DNA of 64,000 nt from Panacagrimonas sp041603235 (GCA_041603235.1 JBFIES010000001.1:620001-684000), one strand, 5' to 3'; positions 1 to 8,466 are shown, numbered from the stretch's first letter. A program made the numbers and translations. Notes: generated by a model from the letters alone, not told the origin.

Positions 1-491
1 ACGTCGGCGATGTCCTCGTATGACAAACCTTCCAACTCGCGCAAGGTAATGGCCTGGCGCAGGTCCGGCGGAAGGCTGGCGATGGTTTGCCCAACCTGCT
101 GCCGTATTTCGTCTGACAACAGAAGTGCCTCAGGAGTTGCAACATCGCTCATTTGTTCGGTGTGGCCGAACTGTTCAGCTTCGTCCACGTCGATGTCCTG
201 GGTGCTGGGCCGGCGATTGCGCGCAACCAGATGATTCTTCGCCGTGTTGATGCCGATGCGATAAAGCCAGGTATAGAAGGCGCTCTGGCCGCGAAACCCC
301 GGCAGCGCGCGCCAGGCCTTGATGAAGCTTTCCTGTGCGACGTCGGGTGCGTCGGCCTCGCCCACCAGACGGCTGACCAACTGGATGATCTTGTGCTGGT
401 ATTTACGCAGAAGCAGCTCGAAAGCGCGCTTGTCTCCGGCCTGCGCGCGCGCTACAAGCTGATCATCCACCCCTGGCTGCTGTTCACTCAT
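1..491 (-). CDS. rpoE: RNA polymerase sigma-E factor (partial)
   Basis: Extracytoplasmic-function sigma factor of the RpoE type; it directs RNA polymerase to envelope-stress promoters. The visible N-terminal 163 residues start MSEQQPGVDDQLVARAQAGD. They contain region 2 (RAFELLLRKYQHKI, then LVGEADAPDVAQESFIKAW, then FYTWLYRIGINTAKNHLVAR) and the beginning of region 4 (ASLPPDLRQAITLRELEGLS). The C-terminal end lies beyond the left edge, so the gene is incomplete here. It is divergent from nadB, the usual nadB/rpoE arrangement of gammaproteobacteria; rseA and rseB would be expected outside the window. No GGAACTT-type autoregulatory promoter was seen in the 92 bp between rpoE and nadB. Its likely target promoter appears at rpoH (31567). 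Confidence 0.95.
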   Translation of the reverse strand, partial: MSEQQPGVDDQLVARAQAGDKRAFELLLRKYQHKIIQLVSRLVGEADAPDVAQESFIKAWRALPGFRGQSAFYTWLYRIGINTAKNHLVARNRRPSTQDIDVDEAEQFGHTEQMSDVATPEALLLSDEIRQQVGQTIASLPPDLRQAITLRELEGLSYEDIAD

Positions 492-583
492 TCGTTCTGA
501 TTCAGATTGGCGGGACACAGAGACCACCCCTGCATCGCTCAGCCATTCATAATTGGACACAGTCTATCAATCAGGCCATCACA

Positions 584-2239
584 TTGAGTTCCAACATTCT
601 GATTCTCGGCAGCGGCGCGTCCGGCCTGAGCCTCGCCCTGCGCCTGGCCCAGGCCGGCCAACAAGTCACCGTCGTTTCCAAGACCCGCCTCGAGTCTGGC
701 TCCACGCTGTGGGCCCAGGGCGGCATTTCCGCAGTCATCGACAAGGGCGATACCCTGGCGGCACACGTCAAGGACACGCTCATTGCCGGCGGCGGTCTGT
801 GCGACCCGGCCGCCGTTGAATTTGCGGTGGAACGTGGCCCCGAAGCGATTCACTGGCTGCTCGATCAGGGCGTTTCATTTACCCAGGATGATGGCGACGG
901 CAATGAAGCCCGCCTGCACCTGACGCGCGAAGGCGGTCACAGCCACCGGCGCGTGGTCCACGCCGCCGATTCCACCGGGCGCGAAGTGGAAACCACGCTG
1001 GCGATGCTGGCCATTGATCATCCCAACATTCATATCCGCGAACGCGCCGTCGCGGTGGATTTGATCCTGGACCCAAGCGGCCAGCGCGCGCAGGGCGCAT
1101 ACCTCTACGACCGCGAAAGCAAGCAGGTTGAGGCCGTGCCGGCGAAGGTGGTCGCACTGTGTACGGGCGGGGCCAATCAGGTCTATCTGTATTCATCCAA
1201 CCCCTTCGGCGCATCTGGCGACGGCATTGCGATGGCCTGGCGCGCGGGTTGCCGCGTCGGGAACATGGAATTCATGCAATTTCACCCGACCTGCCTGTAC
1301 CACAAGGACTCACGCAACTTCCTCATGACCGAGGCCTTGCGCGGCGAAGGCGGCTACCTGCGCCTGCCATCTCAGAATGGCGAACCCGGCGAGCGTTTCA
1401 TGCTGAAAGTCGATGAGCGTGCGGAACTGGCGCCCCGCGACATCGTGGCCCGAGCCATTGATCACGAAATGAAACGGCTGGGCCTGCAGCACGTCCTGCT
1501 CGACGTGACGCATCTCGATGCGGACTTCGTCCGCAGCCACTTCCCGAGCATTCACGCGCACTGCCTGGAACTGGGAATCGACATCACCACCGATCCGATT
1601 CCGGTGGTGCCTTCGGCGCATTTCACCTGCGGCGGCGTCGTTACCGATTTTGCTGCGCGCACCGACGTCGCCAATCTCTATGCCATTGGCGAGGTGGCAT
1701 GCACGGGCCTGCACGGTGCCAATCGGCTTGCGTCCAATTCCCTGCTCGAATGCCTGGTGTTTGCCAGCGCAGCAGCCGACGACATTCTCTCGCGGCTGGA
1801 CAGCATCGAGGCGCCGGGAAAGCTCAAGCCCTGGGATGCGTCGCGCGTCACAGATTCGGACGAAGACGTGGTGGTCTCACACAACTGGCTGGAGCTGCGC
1901 ACCTTCATGTGGGACTACGTGGGCATCGTGCGCACCACCAAGCGTCTGCAAAGGGCGCTGCACCGTGTCGAAATGCTGCGTCAGGAAATCCAGGAGTACT
2001 ACGGCAACTATCGGGTCAGTCATCACCTGATCGAACTGCGCAATCTGGTCGTCTGTGCGGAGTTGATCGTCCGCTCGGCGCTGTCACGCCGCGAAAGCCG
2101 CGGGCTGCATTTCACAACGGACTATCCGGATGCCCTGCCCAGGGCCGAGCCCACCATCTTGCCCGGCAGAAAGGAACAAGCCTCGGCCAGCTTCAATCGC
2201 GAAAGGCAGAAAGAAGTGGAGATGCAAAGCATCTCGTAG
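584..2239 (+). CDS. nadB: L-aspartate oxidase
   Basis: Flavoenzyme that oxidises L-aspartate to iminoaspartate, the first step of de novo NAD synthesis (quinolinate made together with NadA). The 551-residue product starts with the FAD-binding Rossmann motif ILGSGASGLSLALRLAQAG. It carries the succinate dehydrogenase/fumarate reductase flavoprotein signature (TLWAQGGISA), the substrate segment HRRVVHAADSTGREVE and the C-terminal motif ANRLASNSLLECLVFA. Its length matches the family (about 530-550). The start is a TTG: the conserved N-terminus begins directly there and no in-frame ATG lies nearby upstream. It resembles SdhA but lacks the covalent-FAD histidine motif present in the true SdhA at 11271. 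It is divergent from rpoE. Confidence 0.97.
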   Translation: MSSNILILGSGASGLSLALRLAQAGQQVTVVSKTRLESGSTLWAQGGISAVIDKGDTLAAHVKDTLIAGGGLCDPAAVEFAVERGPEAIHWLLDQGVSFTQDDGDGNEARLHLTREGGHSHRRVVHAADSTGREVETTLAMLAIDHPNIHIRERAVAVDLILDPSGQRAQGAYLYDRESKQVEAVPAKVVALCTGGANQVYLYSSNPFGASGDGIAMAWRAGCRVGNMEFMQFHPTCLYHKDSRNFLMTEALRGEGGYLRLPSQNGEPGERFMLKVDERAELAPRDIVARAIDHEMKRLGLQHVLLDVTHLDADFVRSHFPSIHAHCLELGIDITTDPIPVVPSAHFTCGGVVTDFAARTDVANLYAIGEVACTGLHGANRLASNSLLECLVFASAAADDILSRLDSIEAPGKLKPWDASRVTDSDEDVVVSHNWLELRTFMWDYVGIVRTTKRLQRALHRVEMLRQEIQEYYGNYRVSHHLIELRNLVVCAELIVRSALSRRESRGLHFTTDYPDALPRAEPTILPGRKEQASASFNRERQKEVEMQSIS

Positions 2240-2242
2240 GTT

Positions 2243-2746
2243 TCACAGGAGCTGGCGCTGGCGCGCTTCGTGATCGAGCAACCAGCGCTTGTTCTCGATA
2301 CCCCCGCCGTAACCGGTCAGGGCGCCGTTTGCACCTATGACGCGGTGACAAGGCACGATGATGGAAATCGGATTCCGGCCATTGGCCAACCCGACGGCGC
2401 GGGAGGCCTTGGGGTTTCCGAGTTTGCGGGCCAGCTCACCGTAACTCAGCGTTTCACCATAGGGAATTTCACATAGCGCGGCCCACACGCGCTGCTGAAA
2501 CTCGGTTCCCTGCCCGAAGAAGTCCAGATCAAAAGTCTTCAGCTCTCCCGCAAAGTAGGCCAGAAGCTGTTTGCTTACGTGCGCCAACGCAGCGTCATCA
2601 CGCGTTCCGATTACAAACTTTCCCGTGCCTTCATTCACATGCTTGCCCATGTACAGGCCGCACAATCGTCCATCACGCGATAACAGAAGCAGCGTCCCGA
2701 GTGGTGTGTTCTCAAGGTAGCTGTGCTGAACAGCATCACCCTTCAT
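2243..2746 (-). CDS. ogt: Methylated-DNA--protein-cysteine methyltransferase
   Basis: Suicide repair enzyme that transfers the methyl group of O6-methylguanine in DNA to its own cysteine. The 167-residue product has the active-site motif VPCHRVIGANGALTGYGGG and the helix-turn-helix segment PYGETLSYGELARKLG. That is the full Ogt/MGMT C-terminal domain with a short N-terminal ribonuclease-like domain. It lies 1 nt downstream of the Ada-AlkA fusion, and its GGAGG ribosome-binding site sits inside the end of that gene, so the two are almost certainly co-transcribed and coupled. It supplies the O6-methyltransferase that the neighbouring Ada-type protein lacks. It ends 3 nt from the convergent nadB stop. 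Confidence 0.95.
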   Translation of the reverse strand: MKGDAVQHSYLENTPLGTLLLLSRDGRLCGLYMGKHVNEGTGKFVIGTRDDAALAHVSKQLLAYFAGELKTFDLDFFGQGTEFQQRVWAALCEIPYGETLSYGELARKLGNPKASRAVGLANGRNPISIIVPCHRVIGANGALTGYGGGIENKRWLLDHEARQRQLL

Positions 2747-2747
2747 G

Positions 2748-4193
2748 TCAGCCTCCTGATTTCAAGCTGTGCCAGAGATGCAGTGCGCCATATGCGCGCC
2801 ACGGCTGCCAGTCCTGTGCAGCGGCAATGACCTGCGCCGGCTTGCTCACTGCGAGGGCTTTCATCAAGCCCAGGTCGGATGCCGGCAGCGCGTTGGGATC
2901 GCGCAGCGCGCGCATGCCGATGTATTGCGCGGTCCAGGGTCCGATGCCGGCGATGGACTGCAATTGCGCAGCGCTAGCTTGCAGGTCTGCTGGCCGGTCA
3001 AGATCAAGACCCCCCGACGCCAGCGCCCGCGCAAGATCGGAAATGGTCTGCGCTCGGCGCTGTGTCAGCCCCAGATCAATGAGTTGCTGAACCGGCGCCT
3101 GCGCAATCAGTTCCGCCTTTGGTGCGTAATACAGCAGCTCAGGATGGGGCGTGTTTGCAGGCTGGCCAAAGGCACGTGCAAAACGTCCGAACAAGGTGCT
3201 CGCAGCTTTGACCGTCACCTGCTGGCCCAGCACTGCACGCAAGGCCAGTTCAAATCCATTCAGGGCTCCGGGCACCCGCAATCCGGGCAAGGCCGTCACC
3301 AGGGGCGCGAGGTGCGGATCAGTCGAAAGCTGTGCATCGATCAGAGCCGGATGCGCATCCAGATCGAACAGTCGACGAATACGTGGCAACAGCTTGGCCA
3401 GCACAGGAACCAGCTCAGGAGAAATCTCAACCAGCAGCCGATGCGCTCCCGCTTCAGGCTGCGCGCTCATCCATCCGGTGCGCCCGTCCAGATGAACCGT
3501 TCGCAGGTACTTCAGGCCGCGAGCCGCCTCCACCCCGGCCGCGCCGCGACCTACCAGAAACTCCAATAAAGTCGCCCACGCCAGAGGTGGGCGATAGGCC
3601 AGCCGAAGGATGATCGCGTCGCTGGATTTAGCTCCTGCATCTCGCCGCAGCTGACTTGGATTGAGCCGGTAGCGCATCTGAAAAAGATGGTTGAAACGGC
3701 GCACGCTCGAAAAGCCACTCGCCAGGGCGACCTGAGTCATGCTCAGACTTGTCTGCGCCAGCAACTGCTTGGCCAGCAGGAGTCGGCGTGTTTGCGCCAG
3801 CTGAACCGGGCTGACCCCAAACTCGCTGAGGATGCTGCGACGCAACTGACGTGCAGACAACCCGTATTCTGCGGCCAGTGCATCTACGCTGTTGTCATTG
3901 AGATACCCGGATTCAATACGCTCCACCGCCCAACGCGCCGCGCTGGCCCTGGCATCGCTGCGTGCAAGTCCGGGCGCGAGTTCCGGCCTGCAACGCAAGC
4001 AGGGCCGAAACCCCTGATCCTCGGCAGCCGCGGCGTGTTCAAAAAACTGACAGCGATCGCGTCCAGGTGTTCGTGCTGAACAGATCGGCCGACAGTAGAT
4101 GCCGGTCGTGGAAACGCCGACAAAGAAGCGTCCGTCAAAGCGTGCGTCCCTTGCCTTGAGTGCCTCGTAACAGTGATCAGGCTGAATCTGCAT
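2748..4193 (-). CDS. Ada-type regulator fused to AlkA-type DNA glycosylase
   Basis: A 481-residue three-part protein. Residues about 1-80 form the Ada N-terminal zinc domain; its cysteines lie in TTGIYCRPICSARTPG and GFRPCLRCRPE, where one cysteine accepts the methyl of methylphosphotriesters. Residues about 90-185 are an AraC-type DNA-binding domain (ALAAEYGLSARQLRRSILSE). Residues about 200-481 are an AlkA-type 3-methyladenine glycosylase with the helix-hairpin-helix LQSIAGIGPWTAQYIGMRAL and the catalytic aspartate in ALPASDLGLMKAL. The Ada C-terminal O6-methylguanine methyltransferase domain is absent and is supplied by ogt just downstream. By family knowledge it senses methylation damage, activates repair genes and excises alkylated purines. 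An operator was not identified. Confidence 0.93.
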   Translation of the reverse strand: MQIQPDHCYEALKARDARFDGRFFVGVSTTGIYCRPICSARTPGRDRCQFFEHAAAAEDQGFRPCLRCRPELAPGLARSDARASAARWAVERIESGYLNDNSVDALAAEYGLSARQLRRSILSEFGVSPVQLAQTRRLLLAKQLLAQTSLSMTQVALASGFSSVRRFNHLFQMRYRLNPSQLRRDAGAKSSDAIILRLAYRPPLAWATLLEFLVGRGAAGVEAARGLKYLRTVHLDGRTGWMSAQPEAGAHRLLVEISPELVPVLAKLLPRIRRLFDLDAHPALIDAQLSTDPHLAPLVTALPGLRVPGALNGFELALRAVLGQQVTVKAASTLFGRFARAFGQPANTPHPELLYYAPKAELIAQAPVQQLIDLGLTQRRAQTISDLARALASGGLDLDRPADLQASAAQLQSIAGIGPWTAQYIGMRALRDPNALPASDLGLMKALAVSKPAQVIAAAQDWQPWRAYGALHLWHSLKSGG

Positions 4194-4289
4194 GGCGGGT
4201 ATTGTGCGCCCTGCCCCCGAAAGGTTCTCGCCGTTTTCGGACGCGCAAGCTTCCGATCATTTTATGGACCGTGCAGGTATACGGGTCTC

Positions 4290-4859
4290 TCAGGGCTTCA
4301 ATGGCGGACGCTTTTCAAACTCCGGCCATTGCTGGGGCTGGCGGACAAACTCGGCTGGGTCGTACCCCATGGCGGCAATCTTCCTGCGGTACTGCTCAAA
4401 GCTGGCGTCGTCCATCTGTGGTTCGCGTGCCAGCAACCAGACATAGTCGCGCTTGTTGCGCGCAACGATGCTCACTGAGTAATCCGGCTTCAGATACACG
4501 ATCCGGTATTCCGCCTTGAATGGCCAGATGAACTGCATGGCCCACAAGGCGTTGTTCGTGGCGGGCTCGACAAAGCCCTTGGGTGTATTGACTGTAAGCG
4601 GCGCATTGAAACCGCCGTCCCGATATCGGTAGGTTGTGGCAATGCTGCCATCTTCATTGAGCTCGTAAGTCTCAATGCCATTGTGGGCATCGGCCTCGGC
4701 AAAGATCGGGATGAATCCGATCACATGCCAGTCGCCCATGAAACGCTGCAGATCGACGGATTCCACCAAGGGGATCGGCTCGCGCTCCGGGCCGAACAAC
4801 GCACAGCCCTGCACCAGGATTCCAGCCATGATCAATAGCGTTATCTTTACTGCTTGCAT
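4290..4859 (-). CDS. blc: Outer-membrane lipocalin lipoprotein (Blc-like)
   Basis: Bacterial lipocalin that binds lipids such as lysophospholipids at the outer membrane. The 189-residue protein begins with a lipoprotein signal: a hydrophobic stretch followed by LVQGC, with the cysteine at about residue 19. The lipocalin GxW motif follows in FMGDWHVIGFIPIF. The middle (ALWAMQFIWPFKAEYRIVYL) and the end (ARNKRDYVWLLAREPQM) match the Blc family. Length is typical. It lies between the DNA repair pair and the cptA-like gene on the same strand, separated from cptA by only 1 nt, so it may be co-transcribed with sdhE-cptA. Symbol given by similarity. Confidence 0.9.
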   Translation of the reverse strand: MQAVKITLLIMAGILVQGCALFGPEREPIPLVESVDLQRFMGDWHVIGFIPIFAEADAHNGIETYELNEDGSIATTYRYRDGGFNAPLTVNTPKGFVEPATNNALWAMQFIWPFKAEYRIVYLKPDYSVSIVARNKRDYVWLLAREPQMDDASFEQYRRKIAAMGYDPAEFVRQPQQWPEFEKRPPLKP

Positions 4860-4860
4860 G

Positions 4861-5316
4861 TCAGTTTTTGTCCGGATGAGAGGCGCCCAGCGCGCTCAAC
4901 CGGGCACGCAAGCGGCGCAGGACATCTTCCGGCGCTTCGTCGCCGAGAATGATGCGCGTCCTGCTTTGACCGCTGGGAACGCGAAAATTCAGTATCAGCA
5001 AACGCGGATGGACATAGCTGTTACCCAGCAATTCGGCTTCGGCAGGTTTTCTGGCCGGGTTTTCGATGCTCCAGCTCCCATCGCCGTGCGCATGCACCCG
5101 AATGATGGCGCGCGGACCGAATCCGAAGGCCGGGTGCCGACGAAGCCAGAACCACGAGACTGCAATAGCGGCAGCGATGACCAACATCGCCGAACCCGTT
5201 TCCATCGTCAGCGGCAGCAAGACCAGCGGCACGACATGAACCCAAAACAGGAAATGGTGTGCGCGATGCGACGGCTTGAGCTCAACATCCACCGCGGGCG
5301 CATCGGGCGCGTTCAC
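4861..5316 (-). CDS. CptA/YgfX-like membrane protein
   Basis: Small inner-membrane protein of the YgfX/CptA type, about 151 residues. Two adjacent hydrophobic segments near the N-terminus (FLFWVHVVPLVLLPLTM, then SAMLVIAAAIAVSWFWLR) are followed by a soluble beta-rich tail. In Escherichia coli the equivalent is encoded next to sdhE and has been described as a toxin-like inhibitor of cytoskeletal proteins; the role here is inferred only. The start chosen is the GTG at 5316, which overlaps the sdhE stop (GTGA), a classic translational-coupling arrangement. The open frame continues upstream to 5586 but that part only shadows sdhE. The GTG at 5289 is a less likely alternative. Confidence 0.75.
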   Translation of the reverse strand: MNAPDAPAVDVELKPSHRAHHFLFWVHVVPLVLLPLTMETGSAMLVIAAAIAVSWFWLRRHPAFGFGPRAIIRVHAHGDGSWSIENPARKPAEAELLGNSYVHPRLLILNFRVPSGQSRTRIILGDEAPEDVLRRLRARLSALGASHPDKN

Positions 5317-5579
5317 CTGAAAACACGCAGCTCGGCTACTAGCTCCCGGTACTGTTCCGGCGTCGGCGAGTAGCCCATGGTCCATGACCAGATGTCCGGG
5401 TCCTCGACGGTGGTCAGCAGGCGCACGAAGGTCTGTCTCTCGGCCTCTGGTGCCTGCGCATACCGCCCGGCGTGATAGCGCGTGACCATCACGTCCAGTT
5501 CTTTCATTCCACGTCGCAACAGAAATTTCAGGCGACGCTCGTCCACACTCAGATTTTCCATGCGCGGATTGTGGGCCAT
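5313..5579 (-). CDS. sdhE: Succinate dehydrogenase FAD assembly factor
   Basis: Small soluble protein (88 residues, or 82 from the second ATG) of the SdhE/YgfY family. It assists covalent attachment of FAD to SdhA and the related fumarate reductase. The family core is clear: RRLKFLLRRGMKELDVMVTR contains the conserved RRGM/RGMxE-like segment, and PDIWSWTMGY is the C-terminal signature. It is coupled to the cptA-like gene by a 4-nt overlap. Its client operon (sdhCDAB) lies 4.3 kb away, so assembly factor and enzyme are not in one operon. The open frame extends far upstream, antisense to the NYN gene; the homology starts only at MAHNP. Confidence 0.93.
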   Translation of the reverse strand: MAHNPRMENLSVDERRLKFLLRRGMKELDVMVTRYHAGRYAQAPEAERQTFVRLLTTVEDPDIWSWTMGYSPTPEQYRELVAELRVFR

Positions 5580-5627
5580 GCCGCACAGGGATGCAGCCCC
5601 AGCCTCCGGATGCGATAGCCTAGCGCC

Positions 5628-6380
5628 ATGAAAACGGATACCAGCAGCGCCCGCCTCGCCGTCCTGATCGACGCCGACAATGCCCAGCCCAAGCTGGCCG
5701 AAGCTCTGTTTGCCGAAATCGCCAATTACGGCGTGGCCAGCGTCAAACGCGTCTATGGCGACTGGACACAGCCCAATCTCGGCGGCTGGAAGAAGGTACT
5801 CGCGGAGCATGCGATCCAGCCCATGCAGCAGTTCGCCTACACCACCGGCAAGAACGCAACAGACAGCGCCATGATCATTGATGCCATGGACCTGCTCTAC
5901 ACCAATCGCTTCGACGGCTTCTGCATCGTCTCCAGCGACAGTGACTTCACCCGCCTTGCTGCGCGTATCCGAGAAGCAGGGCTGAGCGTGTTCGGCTTCG
6001 GGGAGCGCAAGACACCGCAGGCCTTTGTGTCGGCCTGCGACAAGTTCATCTATGTTGACGTCCTGCGCAACAGCACCGAACAGGCCGAGACTGAGAAAGC
6101 GCCTGCGCGAAAATCTACCAAGGCGCTTCGCGGCGATTCGCGTCTGGTCAATCTGGTTCGCAACGCGATCGATGCGGCTTCTGACGACGACGGCTGGGCG
6201 CATCTGGGCCCGGTTGGTCAGCACATCAGCAAGCAGGCCCCGGACTTTGACCCACGCAATTGGGGCTACGCCAAGCTCAGCGCGCTGGTTAAGGCCATTG
6301 GCCTGTTTGAACTCGAAGATCGCAAGCAAGCCGACGGCGTGTCGCGCATCGTCACCCTGCGGGAAAAACCCAAGGCCTGA
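5628..6380 (+). CDS. NYN (PIN-like) nuclease with C-terminal LOTUS/OST-HTH domain
   Basis: A 250-residue protein. Residues about 8-145 form a NYN/PIN-like RNase domain with the acidic metal-binding residues in VLIDADNAQPKLAE, KNATDSAMIIDAMDLL and CIVSSDSDFTRLAARIREAG. A basic linker follows, then a C-terminal OST-HTH/LOTUS-type winged helix from about residue 170 (RLVNLVRNAIDAASDDDGWA to GVSRIVTL), a domain linked to RNA or G-quadruplex binding in other systems. Family knowledge supports a single-strand-RNA endonuclease or RNA-regulatory role; the substrate is unknown. The gene stands alone, divergent from sdhE and convergent with the FadL gene. All catalytic acidic residues appear intact. 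Confidence 0.88.
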   Translation: MKTDTSSARLAVLIDADNAQPKLAEALFAEIANYGVASVKRVYGDWTQPNLGGWKKVLAEHAIQPMQQFAYTTGKNATDSAMIIDAMDLLYTNRFDGFCIVSSDSDFTRLAARIREAGLSVFGFGERKTPQAFVSACDKFIYVDVLRNSTEQAETEKAPARKSTKALRGDSRLVNLVRNAIDAASDDDGWAHLGPVGQHISKQAPDFDPRNWGYAKLSALVKAIGLFELEDRKQADGVSRIVTLREKPKA

Positions 6381-6389
6381 GGGTGGAAT

Positions 6390-7682
6390 TCACCAACGGC
6401 GCGCGATACTGAACATGAAATCATAGAGCGCGTAGCGATTGTCGACCTTCTCTCCCAGCGGAAGCTCCGGATTGCTGTAGCTGTGCGTACTGGGTAGTTG
6501 GTACTCGAATGCGGCATCAAAATGCCAGCCACTTTCCAACTCATGACCGAACCCGATAGAAATTGATCTTTCCTGTCCGAGACCGAGAGGCGGCGTTGCG
6601 GTCTCTCCACGCACGGGATTGTTCTCTACGTTGAAGCCGCTGCGAAGGATGGTCTTGTCACTCAAAGTGTAAGCAAGGCCAAATGCGTAAACGTACTGAT
6701 CACGCCAACGCAGCTGAGTGACAGAATCGATATTGGCGGGGGCACCGGGGTTGTTCGGGGTATCCGCACGAAAGCGGCTGGAACTCAAGGCACGCGAATA
6801 ATCCAGCCAATTGAACTCGGCAGAGACGAGCCAACGCGCATCAGGCCGCCAGGCCACACCAAGGTCAATTTGCTGAGGCAGTGCAAAGCCCTCCAATCGC
6901 GCGTTGTCGTAGTGCACACGACCCAGTCCCACAGACTCGAAGTTCAGAGTGGCGGTGCCTCCTGTAAGTCGCAGGTCGGTCTTGCTGGTGTAGACCAGTC
7001 CCACGGTCCATTGCTCCTTGGGCTGGTACTGAATGCCGACCAGGATATTTCCTGAAATACCACTGCCATCATCAAAGCGCAGACCGAAAAAAGGTGCCGT
7101 AGGATCCGAGTTGTCCGAAGTCTCCGGGAAAAATTTCTGACGACCAAATGAATAAAACAGACCCAGTGTTGTGCCCACGCTCAGGTTCTCACGCACTTTC
7201 CACGCAAGACTGCCCGCCAGTTTGAGCACCCCGATGTTGGCCGAGACAATGTCGCGGTTTCCATACTCCGTGAGCAGGTTGTCATAGCCGACGCTGGTCC
7301 CGCCCTGCCCGTACATGCCTAGCCCCCAGACCCAATCTGGATGCGAGGTAAAACGCGATGCGAAGCCTGCTGCTGTCAAGGCTCCAATAGGGTCCGTCAA
7401 CAGCTCATTGTTGCCGAGGCTGTCCTCATGCTTGAAGCCGGAAATATAGGGCTGAATCTGTGCATCAAAGGCGCGATGTCTGATCTGTGTCAGGCCCGCC
7501 GGATTGGTATTGATGGCATTGGTATCACGCGCAACCGCCACATCTGCCCCAGCCATGCCCAAGGCTTCTGATCCATATCCATTCGGCAGGAACGCGCGGC
7601 CCGCCTGGACCTGCCCGCTGCCGAACAACAAACCTGCTACCAGGCACGCACCCACACAATTTTTCGATTTCAAGCCAGGCAT
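6390..7682 (-). CDS. OmpP1/FadL-family outer membrane transporter
   Basis: A 430-residue outer-membrane beta-barrel of the FadL/TodX family, which takes up long-chain fatty acids or hydrophobic compounds. The chosen ATG gives a clean signal peptide (VGACLVAGLLFGSGQVQA) followed by the hatch-like N-terminus with SEALGMAGADVAVARDTNAI and INTNPAGLTQI, a FadL-family hallmark. The C-terminus ends in aromatic residues (YALYDFMFSIARRW), as expected for BAM-dependent insertion. The frame is open further upstream to 7940, but that part overlaps the divergent TetR gene and is not homologous. A perfect inverted repeat at 7715-7729 lies in the shared intergenic region and suggests control by the divergent TetR regulator. 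Confidence 0.9.
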   Translation of the reverse strand: MPGLKSKNCVGACLVAGLLFGSGQVQAGRAFLPNGYGSEALGMAGADVAVARDTNAINTNPAGLTQIRHRAFDAQIQPYISGFKHEDSLGNNELLTDPIGALTAAGFASRFTSHPDWVWGLGMYGQGGTSVGYDNLLTEYGNRDIVSANIGVLKLAGSLAWKVRENLSVGTTLGLFYSFGRQKFFPETSDNSDPTAPFFGLRFDDGSGISGNILVGIQYQPKEQWTVGLVYTSKTDLRLTGGTATLNFESVGLGRVHYDNARLEGFALPQQIDLGVAWRPDARWLVSAEFNWLDYSRALSSSRFRADTPNNPGAPANIDSVTQLRWRDQYVYAFGLAYTLSDKTILRSGFNVENNPVRGETATPPLGLGQERSISIGFGHELESGWHFDAAFEYQLPSTHSYSNPELPLGEKVDNRYALYDFMFSIARRW

Positions 7683-7714
7683 CACTCGGTTTCTGTTCCC
7701 GCATTCTTTATTCT

Positions 7715-7729
7715 TGGCACTTGGTGCCA
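7715..7729. promoter_or_regulatory. Candidate operator, TGGCAC-TTG-GTGCCA palindrome
   Basis: Perfect 6-3-6 inverted repeat between the divergent FadL (start 7682) and TetR (start 7804) genes. Position and symmetry fit a TetR-family operator controlling both genes. Assignment to this regulator is inference. Confidence 0.45.
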
Positions 7730-7803
7730 TTTTGCATTGTCTGACATACCTTGAACAGGCGACTGGCATAAGATTGCCCGCTGACGCGTACTCAAATAGT
7801 GAA

Positions 7804-8466
7804 ATGCCAAAAGATTCTGTCGACGCTGGCGCTGCTGTTGAACCCAGCGGAAAACGTTTCGACAAACAACAACAGCTGCGCGAGCGCCTCATCGCTGCTG
7901 GCATTGCCCTCTTCGCAAAGAAGGGCTTCGATGGCACCACCGTCAGCGAAATTGCAGAAGCTGCTGGCTCATCCAGAAGAACCTTCTTTCGCTACTTCAA
8001 GACCAAGGACGATGTTGTCTTTGACTGGCTGGATGAACAGGGCCAGATCATTTGCGATCACGTCACACCGGGGCCGACAACAATGCCCCCGATGCAGAAT
8101 CTCGAAGAAGCCATGTTGCAGTTGGCGCGATTTCTGGATGCAGATACTGCGCGCGCGCGCCTTCTGACGCACATCGTGTACGACACCCCCTCGCTCGCCC
8201 GTCGCTATCAGGCAGAAAATTCTCGCTGGGAGGGAGAGGTCACCGAACGTCTGATGCAGGGCCGGCCAGCGAAGGACCTATTTCAGGCCAGAGTTCAGGT
8301 GGCGGCGGCGACTGCGACGCTGGTATCTGCCATGCGCGCATGGGCAGCCGATGAGAACGAGAAAACCATGCGCCACTGGGTGCGACTCGCGTTCCGCGCA
8401 TTGCGTGATGGTGGGTGGCACGATGAGTTCGGATCTGCATCTCAAAAGAGGCGTGCTAAATCTTGA
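7804..8466 (+). CDS. TetR/AcrR-family transcriptional regulator
   Basis: A 220-residue one-component regulator. The N-terminal helix-turn-helix is typical: RERLIAAGIALFAKKGF, GTTVSEIAEAAGSSRRTFFR and YFKTKDDVVFDWL. The C-terminal half is a helical ligand-binding domain whose ligand cannot be read from sequence. It is divergent from the FadL porin across 121 bp containing a perfect palindrome. It overlaps the next gene by 4 nt (TTGA), so it heads a three-gene operon with the SnoaL-like and methyltransferase-like genes. A lipid-like or acyl-CoA ligand is a reasonable guess from the FadL neighbour. The ATG at 7804 was chosen because the conserved region begins shortly after and it clears the palindrome. 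Confidence 0.9.
   Translation: MPKDSVDAGAAVEPSGKRFDKQQQLRERLIAAGIALFAKKGFDGTTVSEIAEAAGSSRRTFFRYFKTKDDVVFDWLDEQGQIICDHVTPGPTTMPPMQNLEEAMLQLARFLDADTARARLLTHIVYDTPSLARRYQAENSRWEGEVTERLMQGRPAKDLFQARVQVAAATATLVSAMRAWAADENEKTMRHWVRLAFRALRDGGWHDEFGSASQKRRAKS

Noticed and set aside
492..583. Autoregulatory sigma-E promoter before rpoE
   Set aside because: No GGAACTT-type -35 is present in the rpoE/nadB divergent region.
5580..6329. Long upstream extension of the sdhE frame
   Set aside because: It is antisense to the NYN gene and the SdhE homology begins only at 5579.
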